64,000 bases of DNA from Drosophila miranda (taxonomy: Eukaryota; Arthropoda; Insecta; Diptera; Drosophilidae). Under the pieces are notes generated by a model. The model made no database searches. It worked only from the letters and a program-made list of their open reading frames with translations, and was not told the DNA's origin. The position numbers and the translations under genes are program-made. Shown piece by piece: positions 45,991 through 58,070 of this stretch (within the stretch, counting starts at the first letter, position 1; the number at the start of each line of letters is the position of its first letter). The stretch lies in assembly GCF_003369915.1 (NCBI RefSeq), contig NW_022881614.1, forward strand, positions 10,933,001 to 10,997,000. The letters are read 5' to 3'.

Positions 45991-47789
45991 TTAGTTCTTG
46001 TCCAAACAATCATTGACATGACTCTGCAATACGCTTAAGGAATTGAAGGACTTTGAGCAGATGGGGCAGCGCAGGGCACTGTCCGAAGGCCTAGCGGCGG
46101 CGCCTGTTGGATCTAGTACCTAATAGAAGAAATAATCATATGAGTATAAAGGTTTTAATGGCAGGACTGTAGCTGCATACTCTTACTGGTCTCTGGTCCT
46201 CGCGTAAACTACTTATGCCCGAGCTCGATCGGGAGGGGGAGCCGGATTTGGGGGACTTGTGGGACTCGGCAAGAGCCTCAATCAACTCCTGGATCCGCTT
46301 CTGTAACGCCCGCAGATCCAAAAGATACTGACCCTTTTCGCCAGCATTCTTCTCGCGATCCGCTCGCTCCATTTCAATGTCTCTCCGGTAGATTTCGTTT
46401 TGTGTCTGCAGATGCTCAATCTGTTCCTGTTTTTGGATATCCCTGGTTATTAGCTGATTGATATCGCGCTGCATTTTGTCCATAAGTTCTTGGGCGCTTG
46501 TCAGGTTCACCTTTAAGCAATCGATCTCCTGAATGTATACTTTTTTCTAAAAATATAAGTCGCATTAAGTATGTACAAAAAAGTTCTCATCATGAGATCA
46601 TGCATTTGAAAAAACAAACCATATCTTTCATTTCCAGATTCTCGGCCAATATTTTGGACAGCTCTCGCTTCAGTTCCCGGATCTGACGATGTTCTTCTCG
46701 CTGCACATAGTTCAGCGGATTGCTCACTTCCATCTCCGCCACCTTTTCGCTATCTTTCAGTACAAACTCGATGGAATTCTGCAATTTACAAGAGCAGGGT
46801 GAAACCCCAAAGATAAATGAATTTCATTATGGGTGAATTCTTACTACGCAGCGCACAGTTTAATTTGCGGAATACAGATAGTTTCGCAAGTACTCATATG
46901 ATGACATATGTATGTATGTACATATATGTGCATATATACGCTGATATCTGGAGCTGTGGACTCTGCACAAAGTCCAATACTGCTTGGGACAACATACCAG
47001 CTTGATCTGCTGAAGCTTGTCAATTTCCACACGCATATTGTTGATCAGTGACGTCTTCTCTGAAACACTTTGTCTGAGCTCATCCTGCTCCTTCTTCCGT
47101 ATATCCTGCACTAACTTGATCTGCTCCAGCTTCGTCTCCAGTGCAGCCTTGAGCTTTTGAGTTTCTGCACGTAGTTTTTCCACCTGCTCCTGGCACTCCT
47201 TTAGCTGCTGTTTATATTGCTGCTCTCGGTCGGCTGCCTCCTGGCGCCATTGCTGGGTCAGCTTGTGGTAGTCCAGCATTGTGCGATTGACCATATCCAG
47301 AGTTTCTATTGAAGTGGTTTGGAAATTATTAAATTTGAGCTCTTTAAAATATCCTTGCTTTACATACTCTTCAACGAAACGTACTCCTCCATCATGTGTT
47401 GCAGCTTGCCCACATCCTCGGCAGACGCCTGTAGCGAACAGAGGCTGGGAAACTGGGAATATACGCTGTTCTGTAATTAAAAGACAAGAGTTAGGTGTCC
47501 GTGATCTTCCAGAAGGGACTACAGAGATTCTTACCTTGAGAACATCCGATTTCACTTCACCCATGATGAAACTTGCGGCCAGAGACTTGTGCCTGTCACT
47601 ATCAACAGATGTGGACAGTGGCCCCGAGCTCGATACAGCAGCAGGTTCGTCAGATACATCGATCTCCTGTGACACTGTCACTCGTCCATCTCCAGGATTC
47701 ATTGCATCAGCAATAAGAACAGAGCCGTTGGTGCAGAGCGATGGGTAGGGAGAGCTCCCGAGAATTACAAATGACTCTTCTTCGGACAT
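45991..47789 (-). CDS. key: Kenny (IKK-gamma / NEMO homologue)
   Basis: Six exons on the minus strand (47535-47789, 47368-47470, 46998-47305, 46620-46778, 46187-46546, 45991-46119), all with GT/AG ends, give 437 residues. Kenny is the regulatory subunit of the IKK complex in the Imd pathway and is required for Relish activation in antibacterial immunity. The N-terminus [10 protein letters not shown] places F7-x-x-L10 as the Atg8-interacting motif known for Kenny. Most of the middle is heptad-rich coiled coil ([20 protein letters not shown]). The last exon carries a ubiquitin-binding-type zinc finger, CPIC...HVNDC. An in-frame ATG nine codons upstream (47816) is possible, but the chosen start gives the expected motif position. 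No lesion is seen. Its 3' end faces the protease gene 130 bp away. Confidence 0.93.
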
Positions 47790-47816
47790 TGCGCCTACGT
47801 CACTGGCACTAGTCAT

Positions 47817-48399
47817 ATGTATACAAGCAGTGTGAGCAGCCGTCCGAGATTACCTGGGAATCCCCGAAATCAATTTATTTGATCATACGACTCGGCCAGA
47901 TGTTAGAAGTATGTATATCTGGCGCAAGGACGTTGATAAATATTATTTTGGGATATACATACATATGTATATATAAATGTATGATTAATTGTTTTCTGTT
48001 CTACGTCGTTAGGCGAAATAGCTTAAATTCAGCGAATCCGTGGAAGTACCAACCTTATCTCGCTCCGGTATCTATTAATACAGGGAAATTTTTTTAGCCC
48101 TTTATTATTATTATTTTTTTAGTAGCTTCGATCAGCTGTCTCGACATATTGGATTTATCGACAAAATATACGGTCTGACCCTCAGAAATATACCAAAATA
48201 TACCGTCTCATTTTAAAAATATCTCGTAAATATACTGACGAATTCAAGTTATACCATTATGTTACATATTCCTCGTTTTTGATATTTCGTCGAATATTAC
48301 TAACCGGATAGATCTTTCAGCCGTGCCTACATAATTTTATCCAATTAATTAACCTATTTTCTACTTGACTGGTTTATTTTAAATCTTGCTTTTATTGGT
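47817..48399. promoter_or_regulatory. kenny upstream region with promoter-like repeat
   Basis: Read on the minus strand, this has repeated GGTATATTT (48180-48215), a GGTCAGACC near 48172-48181, and a block AGAAAATAGGTTAATTAA...AAAATTATGTAGGCACGG that resembles the Orc4 upstream repeat. The plus-strand short frames are not supported as genes. Confidence 0.55.
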
Positions 48400-48687
48400 G
48401 TCGACGGTCGATAGTTGACCGCGATAGGCGATCTAGTATTTAATGTATGTAGGAAACGAAGGAAAGAGAGAGACACGAAGCGGTCGTGTTTTCGTCGTGT
48501 CGTCGGGATAGAGCAGTAATCGGCTCTGAGAGAGCCGATAGCAAGAGAGAGAGATTAGTCAGTTGTCAGTTCAGCCACGTATCAGACATACACGCATATA
48601 ATTAGTCACAAACATACTTGTGAAACTTGGAGCTGTTATAGTTTTAAGTCCAACATACTTATCAAATAAATGTTACTCGTTGCCATC
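48400..48687 (+). repeat. Isolated LTR copy related to the element at 60.3-64 kb
   Basis: The last ~110 bp (about 48588-48687, CACGCATATAATTAGTCAC to TTGCCATCAAGCAA) match 60264-60376, which sits at the 5' edge of the gag-pol element. The preceding ~190 bp with GA-rich blocks are probably the rest of the LTR. The start at TGTCGACGG is a guess from TG...CA ends. No internal element sequence follows, so it looks like a solo LTR or remnant. Confidence 0.65.
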
Positions 48688-48701
48688 AAGCAACTTAAAC
48701 T

Positions 48702-48803
48702 ACTACATATATACTTTATGGGGTCGGAAACGATTCCATCCCACACATCCACTTTTACCACAAATCTAATATACCCCAATACCCATTTTGAGTATCGGGT
48801 ATA
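48702..48803 (-). mobile_element. DINE terminal fragment
   Basis: About 100 bp of the reverse terminal block (TATATACTTTATGGGGTCGG to GAGTATCGGGTATAAT), with a 13-bp internal deletion. It directly follows the LTR copy. Confidence 0.8.
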
Positions 48804-50060
48804 ATTAGTGATACAACAGCAGCAGCTGAAGTACGAAAATTGTTCAACAATAAATCGGCGGCAGCATTTGATCAGACATTGTCAAGGTGAGATTCTAGCA
48901 GATACAGATACAACACTACAACAACAGCGGCAGCAGCAGCGGCTGCGGCAACAACAACGGCGACTCATAACGACAACGGCAACGGCAACAAGAAGTGCAA
49001 TTTCAAGTATTTAGTGGTTGCCCAAGGGGCGGACGGAGAGGCGTGTACGAAAATAAGTATAAACATACTATGTATATACGTGTACTCCTCGTACAGCTGA
49101 ATATACCCTTGTAGAGGGTATTACCGCTTTCACCAGAACGTTGCGCGGCAAACAATGAAGGGCTTCCAATCTCTTATATCTGTCAGAACAGCCACGGAAT
49201 GATTAGTATATCGAGTACTACGACTAGCTTGGCCGAATATAAATCCTAATCTCATGATGCCATCGGTATGTACAGCCATCACACATTTCCGAGAGTATCC
49301 AAAGCCTCATTCCCCCAAAAAGCTGGACTGTTTTTGAAGCAAGACCTGAGTTAGTCAGCGCTGCTGTGGATGCTGTACTTTCAGTGTATGTCTTAAGCGC
49401 TTTTCACAGTCATGCAAAATATTAGTCATATTTTAATTTAGTTTTTTGGCTTTGTAGCAAGTGACAGTAAAAATCGGTTGTGCACTTTGTCTAGTTATGT
49501 CATTGGGTTTTGATGGCCGGAGGGAGGGGCAGAGATCGACTAACTTTTTTGTCCAAGCCGTAAAAGATTTCCGCTAGCTGCAGCTGTGGCCCGGAGGCAG
49601 GGGCAGCCAGGGGAAAACCCCGAAACTTGTTTAATATTTATGCGATTCTGCTTAAAGCAGAAAAAAGAATATCAAACGCCTGCGAGTCGATATCACGTGT
49701 TGTATTGGAAGTACCGGCAGCGGGTCAGAGCTTGGGAAAGGTAGCCAGCCCTAGCCGCTGGAACAACGACTCCAGGAATTCCCATGGAACTCGTTGCACT
49801 TTCAATTACCCGACCTCAATTAGATGCTCCCAATTATGACCATTGCCCATGAAGAGGTCCCATCAAAGGGCAATTGAAGGAACACATTTTCCACATGGCT
49901 GGGCTTGGGCCTAGGCCTGGGCCTGGGCCCCCATCGACCAGGTCCCGATCCATCTGATGTAGGTGAAATTAAGTGAAGACCCAAGCGACCGCCGACCGCC
50001 GACCACCGACCCTCTCGACTATGTAAAAATCATTTTTGTGGTCAGATCCCATCGTTCATG
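48804..50060. other. Non-coding interval with CAA/CAG-rich and GC-rich patches
   Basis: Contains a CAACAGCGGCAG-type stretch (48915-48985), GGGCCTGGGCC repeats (49895-49930) and GACCGCC repeats (49988-50012). No gene is recognised. A polyglutamine-like frame at 48808 is low complexity only. Confidence 0.45.
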
Positions 50061-51039
50061 CCTTACCTAAATTGGCAAGGATTACTGAAGGATCTTGCAT
50101 AGGGTATCTATCCGGTATGGTGTTTTCATTAAGTTTCTTAAAGTCTATTACTAATCTATGTTTAGAAGTTCCGTCCTCATTTACTCCCTTCTTTGGTACT
50201 ACTATTACCGGTGAATTATATGGGCTTTTACTAGGTCTGATTATACCTTCATCTAACATTTTACTTATTTCGTTATTAACGAAATCGTTAACCGAATAAG
50301 CGTATGGATACTGCTTGCCATATACCGGTCTATCATGTTCAGTGTTAATCTCTCCTTTTATATCCGTTCTGAACGGTAACTGTAAATTTATATTGGCATG
50401 GTCTTCTTCGATGATAGATACCATTTTCTCTCTGAGATTTTCTAAATTGTCCTCTTTGTAGGTTATTGTGTTATACAATTTAATTTTTTTCAATTCAGAA
50501 TTTGCATAATTTTGAATGTCGGATATTTCTACGACGCCGGGTTCAGGATATTTGAATCCCAAACTATTGACGGATAATTCTTCGTCGGCGTGCTCAGGAT
50601 TTTTTGATCCCAAGCTATATAAACTTCCTTCTACCTTTACTGAATCACTTTTCATTTCTTTTTCTTCTTCAAAATATTTTTTTATTATATATTCCTTCAA
50701 CGGAAGGATGGTTTTTCCTTCTATAAAGGTTAATTTGTTTAAAGAAAGGACCTCGTCATATATTAGTTTCTCCTCATTGTCTTTATAACTTAAAGTCCCC
50801 TTTCCTGTATCAATAACAGCTCCGATTTTCTTTAATAGGTTAAATCCTATTAGTAAATCTGCCTCCATTCCATCTATTTCATAAAACACTTGTTTTGTGT
50901 TGAAAATAGTTATATTATGGAAATATTTAATTATTGAAAACCCATTCACTGTAGGAACTTTCTTATAAATTGATAATTCTTTTTTATTTTCGTAAATTCC
51001 CTTTTTTATATAACAGGAAGTTGCTCCCGTATCTATCAA
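50061..51039 (-). pseudogene. pol: Errantivirus pol, 5' part only (truncated copy)
   Basis: Protease with DTGATSCYI near the start, a linker, then the first RT block (GIIRPSKSPYNSPVIVVPKK, HRLVIDFKKLN). The frame is open throughout but ends at the truncation point, lacking the rest of RT, RNase H and integrase. It keeps a TAC codon where the full-length copy has a TAA stop. Pol has no ATG of its own near gag and is probably made by frameshifting. Confidence 0.85.
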
Positions 51040-51092
51040 AACTTTTAATTCTCTGTTTATTTTTTTATCTACTCTTTTTAAGTAGGGCAGAC

Positions 51093-52316
51093 CTACTTCG
51101 GGGGCTGATCTAAAAAATGGTCCTCCTCAATGTTATTTATCCGCATTGCTTTATTAGCCGGTTGTTCCGACATTTCGTTTGGCTTTCGTTTCTGCGCCTG
51201 ATTTTCGTTAGACTGATTATTCGGTACTACGTTTGCCCTAAAATGCTGAGCTTGGTTATAATTGTTATTATTTCTCCTATAATAACCGTTAGTATTCTCC
51301 CGATAATTTCTATTATTATTATTTCCCCTGAATTGATTGCTGTGCTGTCGGTTCTTGATTTGTATCGATTCGTCTACATCCATTGGTTCTGGGGCCTGAT
51401 TTTGTTGTCTATTACCCAAGAAATAGGGTTGTCCCCATGACATGTTATTCCTCTGAAGATCCTTTTTTTGATCGAATGGTGAACTATTAGTCCTTGGTTG
51501 TCGTTGGTTGAATCTTAATGTATTGTAGTTATTATTCCCTGAATTTCTGGGGCCACTGAATTGGGAGGCAAATTGGGCCCGAATGTTATTTGATTGCAAT
51601 TCCTGTACCTTTGCCAAGGCATTCGGTAAATCTGGGGGATTCAGTGAAAATAGGATTTCTGCAATGCCGCCGTTTAGGCCAGTGACAAAAATGCGTAAGG
51701 CATTGTCTCTAATTTTCTTATTTGATTCTTTCGTGATTTCACTGTCCTTTCCGTGAGTCATTGTTGTCTTATTTATTAACAAGGTCATTTTCTTGTTAAC
51801 CTCGTTATAGAAATCTATTATTGAAAGGTTCCCTTGTCGGAGAACGCTTAACTCCTGTTCTATTATGTAAATTGGTCTCTTGTCACTGTAAACAAAGTCA
51901 AGTCGTGAAAGTATGGCATCAAAATTTAAAACTGTCCCGTGGTTGGTCAGTGCGTCATGTGCTGGTCCTGTTAAGGCAATATAATATTGCTTACTTCCTT
52001 TCTTATATAACTTCACTGCAGTTTCTGCAGCTTCCCTCCATCCTACGTATTGGTTTAATCCACCATTGAAAATTGGTAGGGATTCTATTACCTTTAATGT
52101 GGTGTCATCTTTTATTGTCTCGTCTATTGCTTCTGCCTGATAATCTGATACCTGATCGGATTTAGTTTCTATTTGTTGTTTTAAATTTACAATTTGCTCC
52201 TGTACTTGTGAAATTTGAAGTGCTATCAATTGTTTGACCAGATCTGCAGTGAGATCGGTCCTTGTTTGTGAGTTAATCATTTTTAGTTTTTCAAAATCTA
52301 AAGTTAGTTGATCCAC
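51093..52316 (-). CDS. gag: Errantivirus gag (truncated copy)
   Basis: A 407-residue open frame. It has an N-terminal coiled-coil-like stretch (QISQVQEQIVNLKQQIE), a central capsid-like region, and an Asn/Arg-rich basic tail (RGNNNNRNYREN) in place of CCHC zinc knuckles. Lack of knuckles is typical of the 17.6/297/tom group. It differs from the other copy by one codon in length (GTVLNFD against GTLNFD) and a few substitutions. Confidence 0.88.
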   Translation of the reverse strand: MDQLTLDFEKLKMINSQTRTDLTADLVKQLIALQISQVQEQIVNLKQQIETKSDQVSDYQAEAIDETIKDDTTLKVIESLPIFNGGLNQYVGWREAAETAVKLYKKGSKQYYIALTGPAHDALTNHGTVLNFDAILSRLDFVYSDKRPIYIIEQELSVLRQGNLSIIDFYNEVNKKMTLLINKTTMTHGKDSEITKESNKKIRDNALRIFVTGLNGGIAEILFSLNPPDLPNALAKVQELQSNNIRAQFASQFSGPRNSGNNNYNTLRFNQRQPRTNSSPFDQKKDLQRNNMSWGQPYFLGNRQQNQAPEPMDVDESIQIKNRQHSNQFRGNNNNRNYRENTNGYYRRNNNNYNQAQHFRANVVPNNQSNENQAQKRKPNEMSEQPANKAMRINNIEEDHFLDQPPK

Positions 52317-52760
52317 CTTAAATTAATCGAACTGGTCTTCCTTCTTGATTTGGCTGACAGGTCTTCGAACGGGTCTTCCTTCTTAAATTTCTTTGTTTAA
52401 CTGGGTCTTCTGGGGGTCTTCCTTCTTTGGTTTAGCTGATAGTTTCACTTTCTTTGTGTTTTGGTTTGGTTGGTTTTGTTTAAAAACTTTGGTTTTTTTG
52501 GTTTTTTTGTATTTTTGAATTGTCTTGATTAGCTTTTGTATTTATTTGTATTTTGTATTGTATTTGTATTTGTATTTGTATTGTATATTTTATTTATTTT
52601 TGCACACCCTAAGCTCCGGTTTGTTTCCTTTTTATCTCACTTTTTTTATCTTATATCTCACAGTCACTCCGCGTTTTTATATCTGAAGGATTTATTCCAT
52701 TAATTAATTGTCCTTCGGGTTTCGGCACGACGCAACACTTTTATTATTCGGCGCCAATTA

Positions 52761-53286
52761 AATAACTGCGGTAGCGGATTGTGTTTTTAAAAAGTTTTTA
52801 TTTTACTTCTAACTTCACTGATATAGATTTAAGTAGAGGGTCACAAAGGATTCCGGGCAAAGGGTTTGCGCGATCTTAATTTTTAGCTCGACTTTGCGGT
52901 GTCGCTTCTGGATCAAGACTGACTTGAACTTTCTGATCTTTGCATCGTTGATCCCTTTCGGGAATAGTTTTTCTATAAACATTTCAATTGATTTCGCCAT
53001 CCCGAGTATTGGACTTCGTCATCCAAAGAGAGAACTGTAAAATGCCTAAAGTGCAGGATCTGCAGAAAGCCGGGAGTGAGATTGTTTATGAGAAGCCGGG
53101 TGTGGGCAAACATTGGTTTTCCATTTAGGCGAGTGTCAAAGATTGGGATTGCGGCGGGAGCCCTTGAGATTGTACATCTTAGAAATCAATTAGGCGGAGG
53201 CCCAAGATTGAAATTGTTTTCGTTTTGGAAAGCCAAAGATTGTTTACAACTCGTATAATAGCTCAATAGAATTGGGTACGTTAACT
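52761..53286 (-). repeat. Shared LTR between the two errantivirus copies
   Basis: Matches 59737-60261 with very few differences (GGAAAG against GCAAAG, TATAATAG against TATAAAAG). It is the 3' LTR of the full copy and the 5' LTR of the truncated one. Confidence 0.9.
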
Positions 53287-53298
53287 CCCCCCATTCTT
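53287..53298 (-). other. Polypurine tract of the errantivirus
   Basis: On the minus strand AAGAATGGGGGG lies directly before the LTR start AGTTAAC. This is the expected site for plus-strand priming. It overlaps the env stop codon. Confidence 0.8.
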
Positions 53299-54718
53299 AA
53301 ATGTTTCGTCCCGATACATTTTGAAGTTCTGATAGAGCTCTAATTTCTTCTGACAGTATTTGAATGTTGCTTTCCACTATTTCTTCTGCCGGTATTCTTA
53401 TTGATTTAATAAGTACAAATTTGGTTAATTTATAGCCGAAGTAAAATAACATTATCAATATCAAAATGATTAAGAATAATGTTGTTAATGGTAAGGCCGT
53501 ATTACCTAATGTTATAAGGGGATTTAAAATATTAACATTATCAAAAGAAAATTGCTTATCATTCGATTGTATATAATCAACTAATTCAAAATCGCTATAT
53601 CTATGATGCGATATATATCTTAGAATTTTACCCTTATCATTTATGTGGGTTATATTATTTATTACAATTGTGTTGTTGAATATAAGGAGATACGATCCTA
53701 ACAAAGTAGTATTGTCTACGATATTTTTGCCTGAAACTAATATGGCACCATCCTGAATGATGTCTATTTCTTTGTTTTTTCCCCTTTTTTTAGTGCAGTT
53801 GGCTTTAAAGCCATTAAGTAAATTGGTGAAACAGGTCTTCTTTAAATTTATTTGTGCGTAATTTTTAAAAGTTTCACTTTTAAAATTATTCATTAAATAG
53901 TATTTCTCCTTACATTCACAAACTTTTTCACTTATAACTGACATTCCATCATTTTGTGAGATGGCTCTTGCATGGTAAAACTTGCAAATATCTTTAATTT
54001 GAGGATATTTTATGTAAATGATTATTAAATCAGCATTTCGAATTATTTTAACCGTTGCAATGTCCAGCAGATCAGACAGTTCAACAGGATGTTTTTCATG
54101 CTTATAAATGTCCTCTATTTCGTTTTTATTTAAAATTTTTGTATTGAAAATGTTTACTTTTAAGAGGGTTATGGTATCAACTAAATTTAGTAGGTCAAAA
54201 GTTATTAATTTTAAACGATGCTTTCTCAGTATCGTTTCTTCATTGAAGATGACATTTTTTAATGAATTTGATAGCAATTCAATTTCTTTGAAAAATTTGG
54301 AATTTATTACAAATTGTTTATTATTATTTTCAGTTAATTCATTTACTTTATTTTGTATTTTCAAAAAGTCGTCATGATCAGGGCTGCCTGCTATCCATTT
54401 CCAAATGGTACCTAATTCATTTATTCCCCTTTCATTCCGTTTTGGAACTAATTCTGAAATCATTAATTTTAATAGACTTAAGTCCATTGATATTTCCCAC
54501 TCATCGTCTGAATTAATTGATTTGCTGACATATTTGGATTCTTTATCAATTATCTTTCTATAAAAACTCAAATTAGTAAATTGGAAAAGTTCAGCGTATG
54601 TTTCATAAGTGTAAACGTCTCTGTCGTCTTTGAGCAATAGATAGTCACTATGCGTATAGTCAATTACTTCCGAAGTCGTCAATATAACAAAAGTCAGTAT
54701 TAGTATATTCGCATACAT
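53297..54718 (-). CDS. env: Errantivirus env (F-type fusion protein), open frame
   Basis: An uninterrupted 473-residue frame. It has a hydrophobic signal peptide at the start and a minimal furin-type site RNER just before GINELGTIWKWIAGSPDH, the fusion-peptide-like hallmark shared by errantivirus Env and baculovirus F proteins. An ectodomain with several N-glycosylation sites and paired Cys follows. A membrane segment near residues 410-435 (LFLIILILIMLFYFGY) and a short tail complete it. In active relatives Env is made from a spliced mRNA. The open frame suggests recent origin, but activity is not shown. Confidence 0.88.
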   Translation of the reverse strand: MYANILILTFVILTTSEVIDYTHSDYLLLKDDRDVYTYETYAELFQFTNLSFYRKIIDKESKYVSKSINSDDEWEISMDLSLLKLMISELVPKRNERGINELGTIWKWIAGSPDHDDFLKIQNKVNELTENNNKQFVINSKFFKEIELLSNSLKNVIFNEETILRKHRLKLITFDLLNLVDTITLLKVNIFNTKILNKNEIEDIYKHEKHPVELSDLLDIATVKIIRNADLIIIYIKYPQIKDICKFYHARAISQNDGMSVISEKVCECKEKYYLMNNFKSETFKNYAQINLKKTCFTNLLNGFKANCTKKRGKNKEIDIIQDGAILVSGKNIVDNTTLLGSYLLIFNNTIVINNITHINDKGKILRYISHHRYSDFELVDYIQSNDKQFSFDNVNILNPLITLGNTALPLTTLFLIILILIMLFYFGYKLTKFVLIKSIRIPAEEIVESNIQILSEEIRALSELQNVSGRNI

Positions 54719-54734
54719 TTTCTGGAAAAAAAAT

Positions 54735-57700
54735 TTAATATTTGATGTTATCTTTATGTATAATTCTGTTTCTATTGTTGATTATAATTTTATTCGGTCG
54801 ATTTTCCTTAACTACCTGCTTTTTGTATCGGGATTGAAGTTTATTTCTTTCCCCGAATTTCTTTTCATAAACTACTTCTCCTATTTTATAATCTTTTTCT
54901 CCTCTATCTTTGTTATGTAGCTTAAGCATTTTGGTCTGAGCTTCCTTAAGTAATATTGGATTATGCTTGTGTTCTATTTTGTTATACAATATGTCATATG
55001 GCATTTGATTGGTCGTTGAATGTATCGTCAGGTTATATTTCAGTGCCGCCCTTATTATTATTTCTAAATAATCTGTTAGATTTAGTTCATCCTTGATGCA
55101 CCGCGCTATTTCTGTTAGTGTGGAATGTACCCTTTCTACCTGACCATTTGAGGTGCTGTGTCTGGGATCAGCATAATAAATAGTTAAGTTACTTCTTTGT
55201 ATGAATGATCTAAATTGTGCTGAAGTAAAGCTTGGTTCGTTGTCAGTCATTAAAGATGTTTCTAACGGAAAGTGTTGCAAAATTTCCATTACCTTATTTT
55301 CAATGTTTAATTTACTTTGAATTTCCTTGACCACCAAGTATTTGGAATAAGAATCTATACAAGTTATGAATGTTAGGTTTTGGGCATAGTATATGTCTAA
55401 GTGTAATTGATCTCCTTCTTTTGCTGGAATGGGAGCTTCCCCAATTGGAATTTTTACAGGGTGTCTGTGATATTTGTTTTTGTTACAGATCTCACAATTT
55501 TTTATATATTCTTTTAATTTTTTGTGCAGGTTTGGCCAATAACACAGCTTAGTTATTTGTTTGTAATTTTCGTCTAGTCCTCTATGGGCTCTGCAATGTG
55601 TTTCTTCTATAATTATAGCTTTATCTTCTGAATTTACTACATCTTGGAGGAACTTTCTCGTGAAGAGAAATTTATTTATGAAGTTTTCCTTTAGCTTATT
55701 TTGGATAAGGTATAAATCTTCTAAAGTGCAGTGTATTCCTGTGGTTAAGTGAGGCTGAATAAATTCTTTTAAAATGATTAGCAGATTGTCTACCGTATCA
55801 AATTCAATAATATGTCGGGTATTTTCATAAACTCTTACTAACTCATGAACTGTGAATCTCCCTTGCGCTAATAGTAGCTGCTGTTTAAATTGGTTTAGAG
55901 GCTTGCTAGTCTCTTGAATGACGTTTTCAAAACTACTCTCTGCTGAATGCTGAGTATTTATGTCTGATTCTGAATCTGTCTGGTCGACATCACTATCTGT
56001 CATATGATTTATTTTAATCCGAGATAAAGCGTCCGCTACTACGTTATAAAAAAATGGCTTATAAATGATTTTTGGTGTGAAACTTTCTATGAAGTAATAC
56101 CAACGTTTCATTTCAACATTTGGATTTTTTTGCGACATTGCAAAGGACAAAGGTTGGTGATCTGTATGTATTTCAATTCCACTCACTCCGTATAAATAAT
56201 TTCGCAAATTTTTTAATGCCCATACAATAGCTAATAATTCCTTTTTATTAGTAGCATATAATTGCTCGGTTTTACTTAAAGTTTTAGAAATAAATGTTAT
56301 GGGATTCCCATCTTGCGACAAAACTGCACCTATTGCTATGTCCGATGCATCTGTGGTTAATGTGAATTTTTTATTGTAATCTGGTTGTACTAATTCAATA
56401 TGTGCTATTAAACTGTCCTTTAAATTATTAAATGCTCCCATTGCTGGTTCATCCAGCTGTATTAATGTTTTCTTGGATGCCCTTCGTGAAACTTTCCCAT
56501 TTACTCCACTCAGATATTTTGTTAATGGTTTGGCAATTGTAGCATAATTTCGGACAAAATTTTCTGTAATACCCTGTTAGTCCTAAGAAGCTACGTAGCT
56601 CTCTGATATTTTTAGGAATTGGATAGTTTTGTATTGTGGAGATTTTGTCTGGATCTGTTTTAATGATATTTTGGGAAACAATGTATCCCAGAAATTTGGT
56701 TTCCAATTGAAAGAATTTAGACTTTTCTAGGGAAATTTTCATGTTAGCGTTTTGCTATATCTGTATTATATGAATTAGATCTTTATAATGTTGTTCTATA
56801 GTTTTTGAAAATATTATTATATCGTCCATATAGACGTGACAAGTTTTCCCAACTTGTTCTCTAAGTATATCGTCCATTGCCCTTTGGAAAATTCTGGGAG
56901 CGTTCGTCAATCCCATAGGCATTCTTAGAAATTCATATTTGCCGTTATTTATGGAAAAAGATGTTTTTTCAATATCTGATTCCCTCATTAAAATCTGATA
57001 GAAACCTGACTCTAAGTCAATGGCCGAGAAATACTTTACCTTACCTAAATTGGCAAGGATTACTGAAGGATCTTGCATAGGGTATCTATCCGGTATGGTG
57101 TTTTCATTAAGTTTCTTAAAGTCTATTACTAATCTATGTTTAGAAGTTCCGTCCTCATTTACTCCCTTCTTTGGTACTACTATTACCGGTGAATTATATG
57201 GGCTTTTACTAGGTCTGATTATACCTTCATCTAACATTTTACTTATTTCGTTATTAACGAAATCGTTAACCGAATAAGCGTATGGATACTGCTTGCCATA
57301 TACCGGTCTATCATGTTCAGTGTTAATCTCTCCTTTTATATCCGTTCTGAACGGTAACTGTAAATTTATATTGGCATGGTCTTCTTCGATGATAGATACC
57401 ATTTTCTCTCTGAGATTTTCTAAATTGTCCTCTTTTTAGGTTATTGTGTTATACAATTTAATTTTTTTCAATTCAGAATTTGCATAATTTTGAATGTCGG
57501 ATATTTCTACGACGCCGGGTTCAGGATATTTGAATCCCAAACTATTGACGGATAATTCTTCGTCGGCGTGCTCAGGATTTTTTGATCCCAAGCTATATAA
57601 ACTTTCTTCTACCTTTACTGAATCACTTTTCATTTCTTTTTCTTCTTCAAAATATTTTTTTATTATATATTCCTTCAACGGAAGGATGGTTTTTCCTTCT

Positions 57701-58017
57701 ATAAAGGTTAATTTGTTTAAAGAAAGGACCTCGTCATATATTAGTTTCTCCTCATTGTCTTTATAACTTAAAGTCCCCTTTCCTGTATCAATAACAGCTC
57801 CGATTTTCTTTAATAGGTTAAATCCTATTAGTAAATCTGCCTCCATTCCATCTATTTCATAAAACACTTGTTTTGTGTTGAAAATAGTTATATTATGGAA
57901 ATATTTAATTATTGAAATCCCATTCACTGTAGGAACTTTCTTATAAATTGATAATTCTTTTTTATTTTCGTAAATTCCCTTTTTTATATAACAGGAAGTT
58001 GCTCCCGTATCTATCAA
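54735..58017 (-). pseudogene. pol: Errantivirus pol, full-length copy, three lesions
   Basis: Order: protease (DTGATSCYI, 57980-58017 region), RT (YQILMRES, LRMPMGLTNAPRIF, catalytic YMDDIIIF), RNase H (TDASDIAIGAVL, TNKKELLAIVWAL), integrase (HCRAHRGLDENY...CEICNKNK; LHLDIYYAQ, MTDNEPSF, NGQVERVHS). Lesions: a TAA at 57436-57438 between protease and RT, a TAG at 56755-56757 inside RT, and a one-base frameshift near 56560-56575 after YYRKF. The C-terminal 568 residues (54735-56441) are open. This copy cannot make a full pol. Confidence 0.9.
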
Positions 58018-58070
58018 AACTTTTAATTCTCTGTTTATTTTTTTATCTACTCTTTTTAAGTAGGGCAGAC

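Larger units (their letters stand above)
50061..52760 (-). mobile_element. Truncated errantivirus copy (gag, protease, start of RT)
   Basis: A second, left-truncated copy of the 17.6/297/tom-like element. It shares the LTR at 52761-53286 with the full-length copy to its right. It breaks off inside RT at ILANLGK (about 50061), where unrelated sequence begins. Apart from a few substitutions it matches 57038-59736. Confidence 0.88.

Noticed and set aside
48808..49014. Polyglutamine-like open frame
   Set aside because: CAA/CAG low-complexity DNA with no flanking gene structure.
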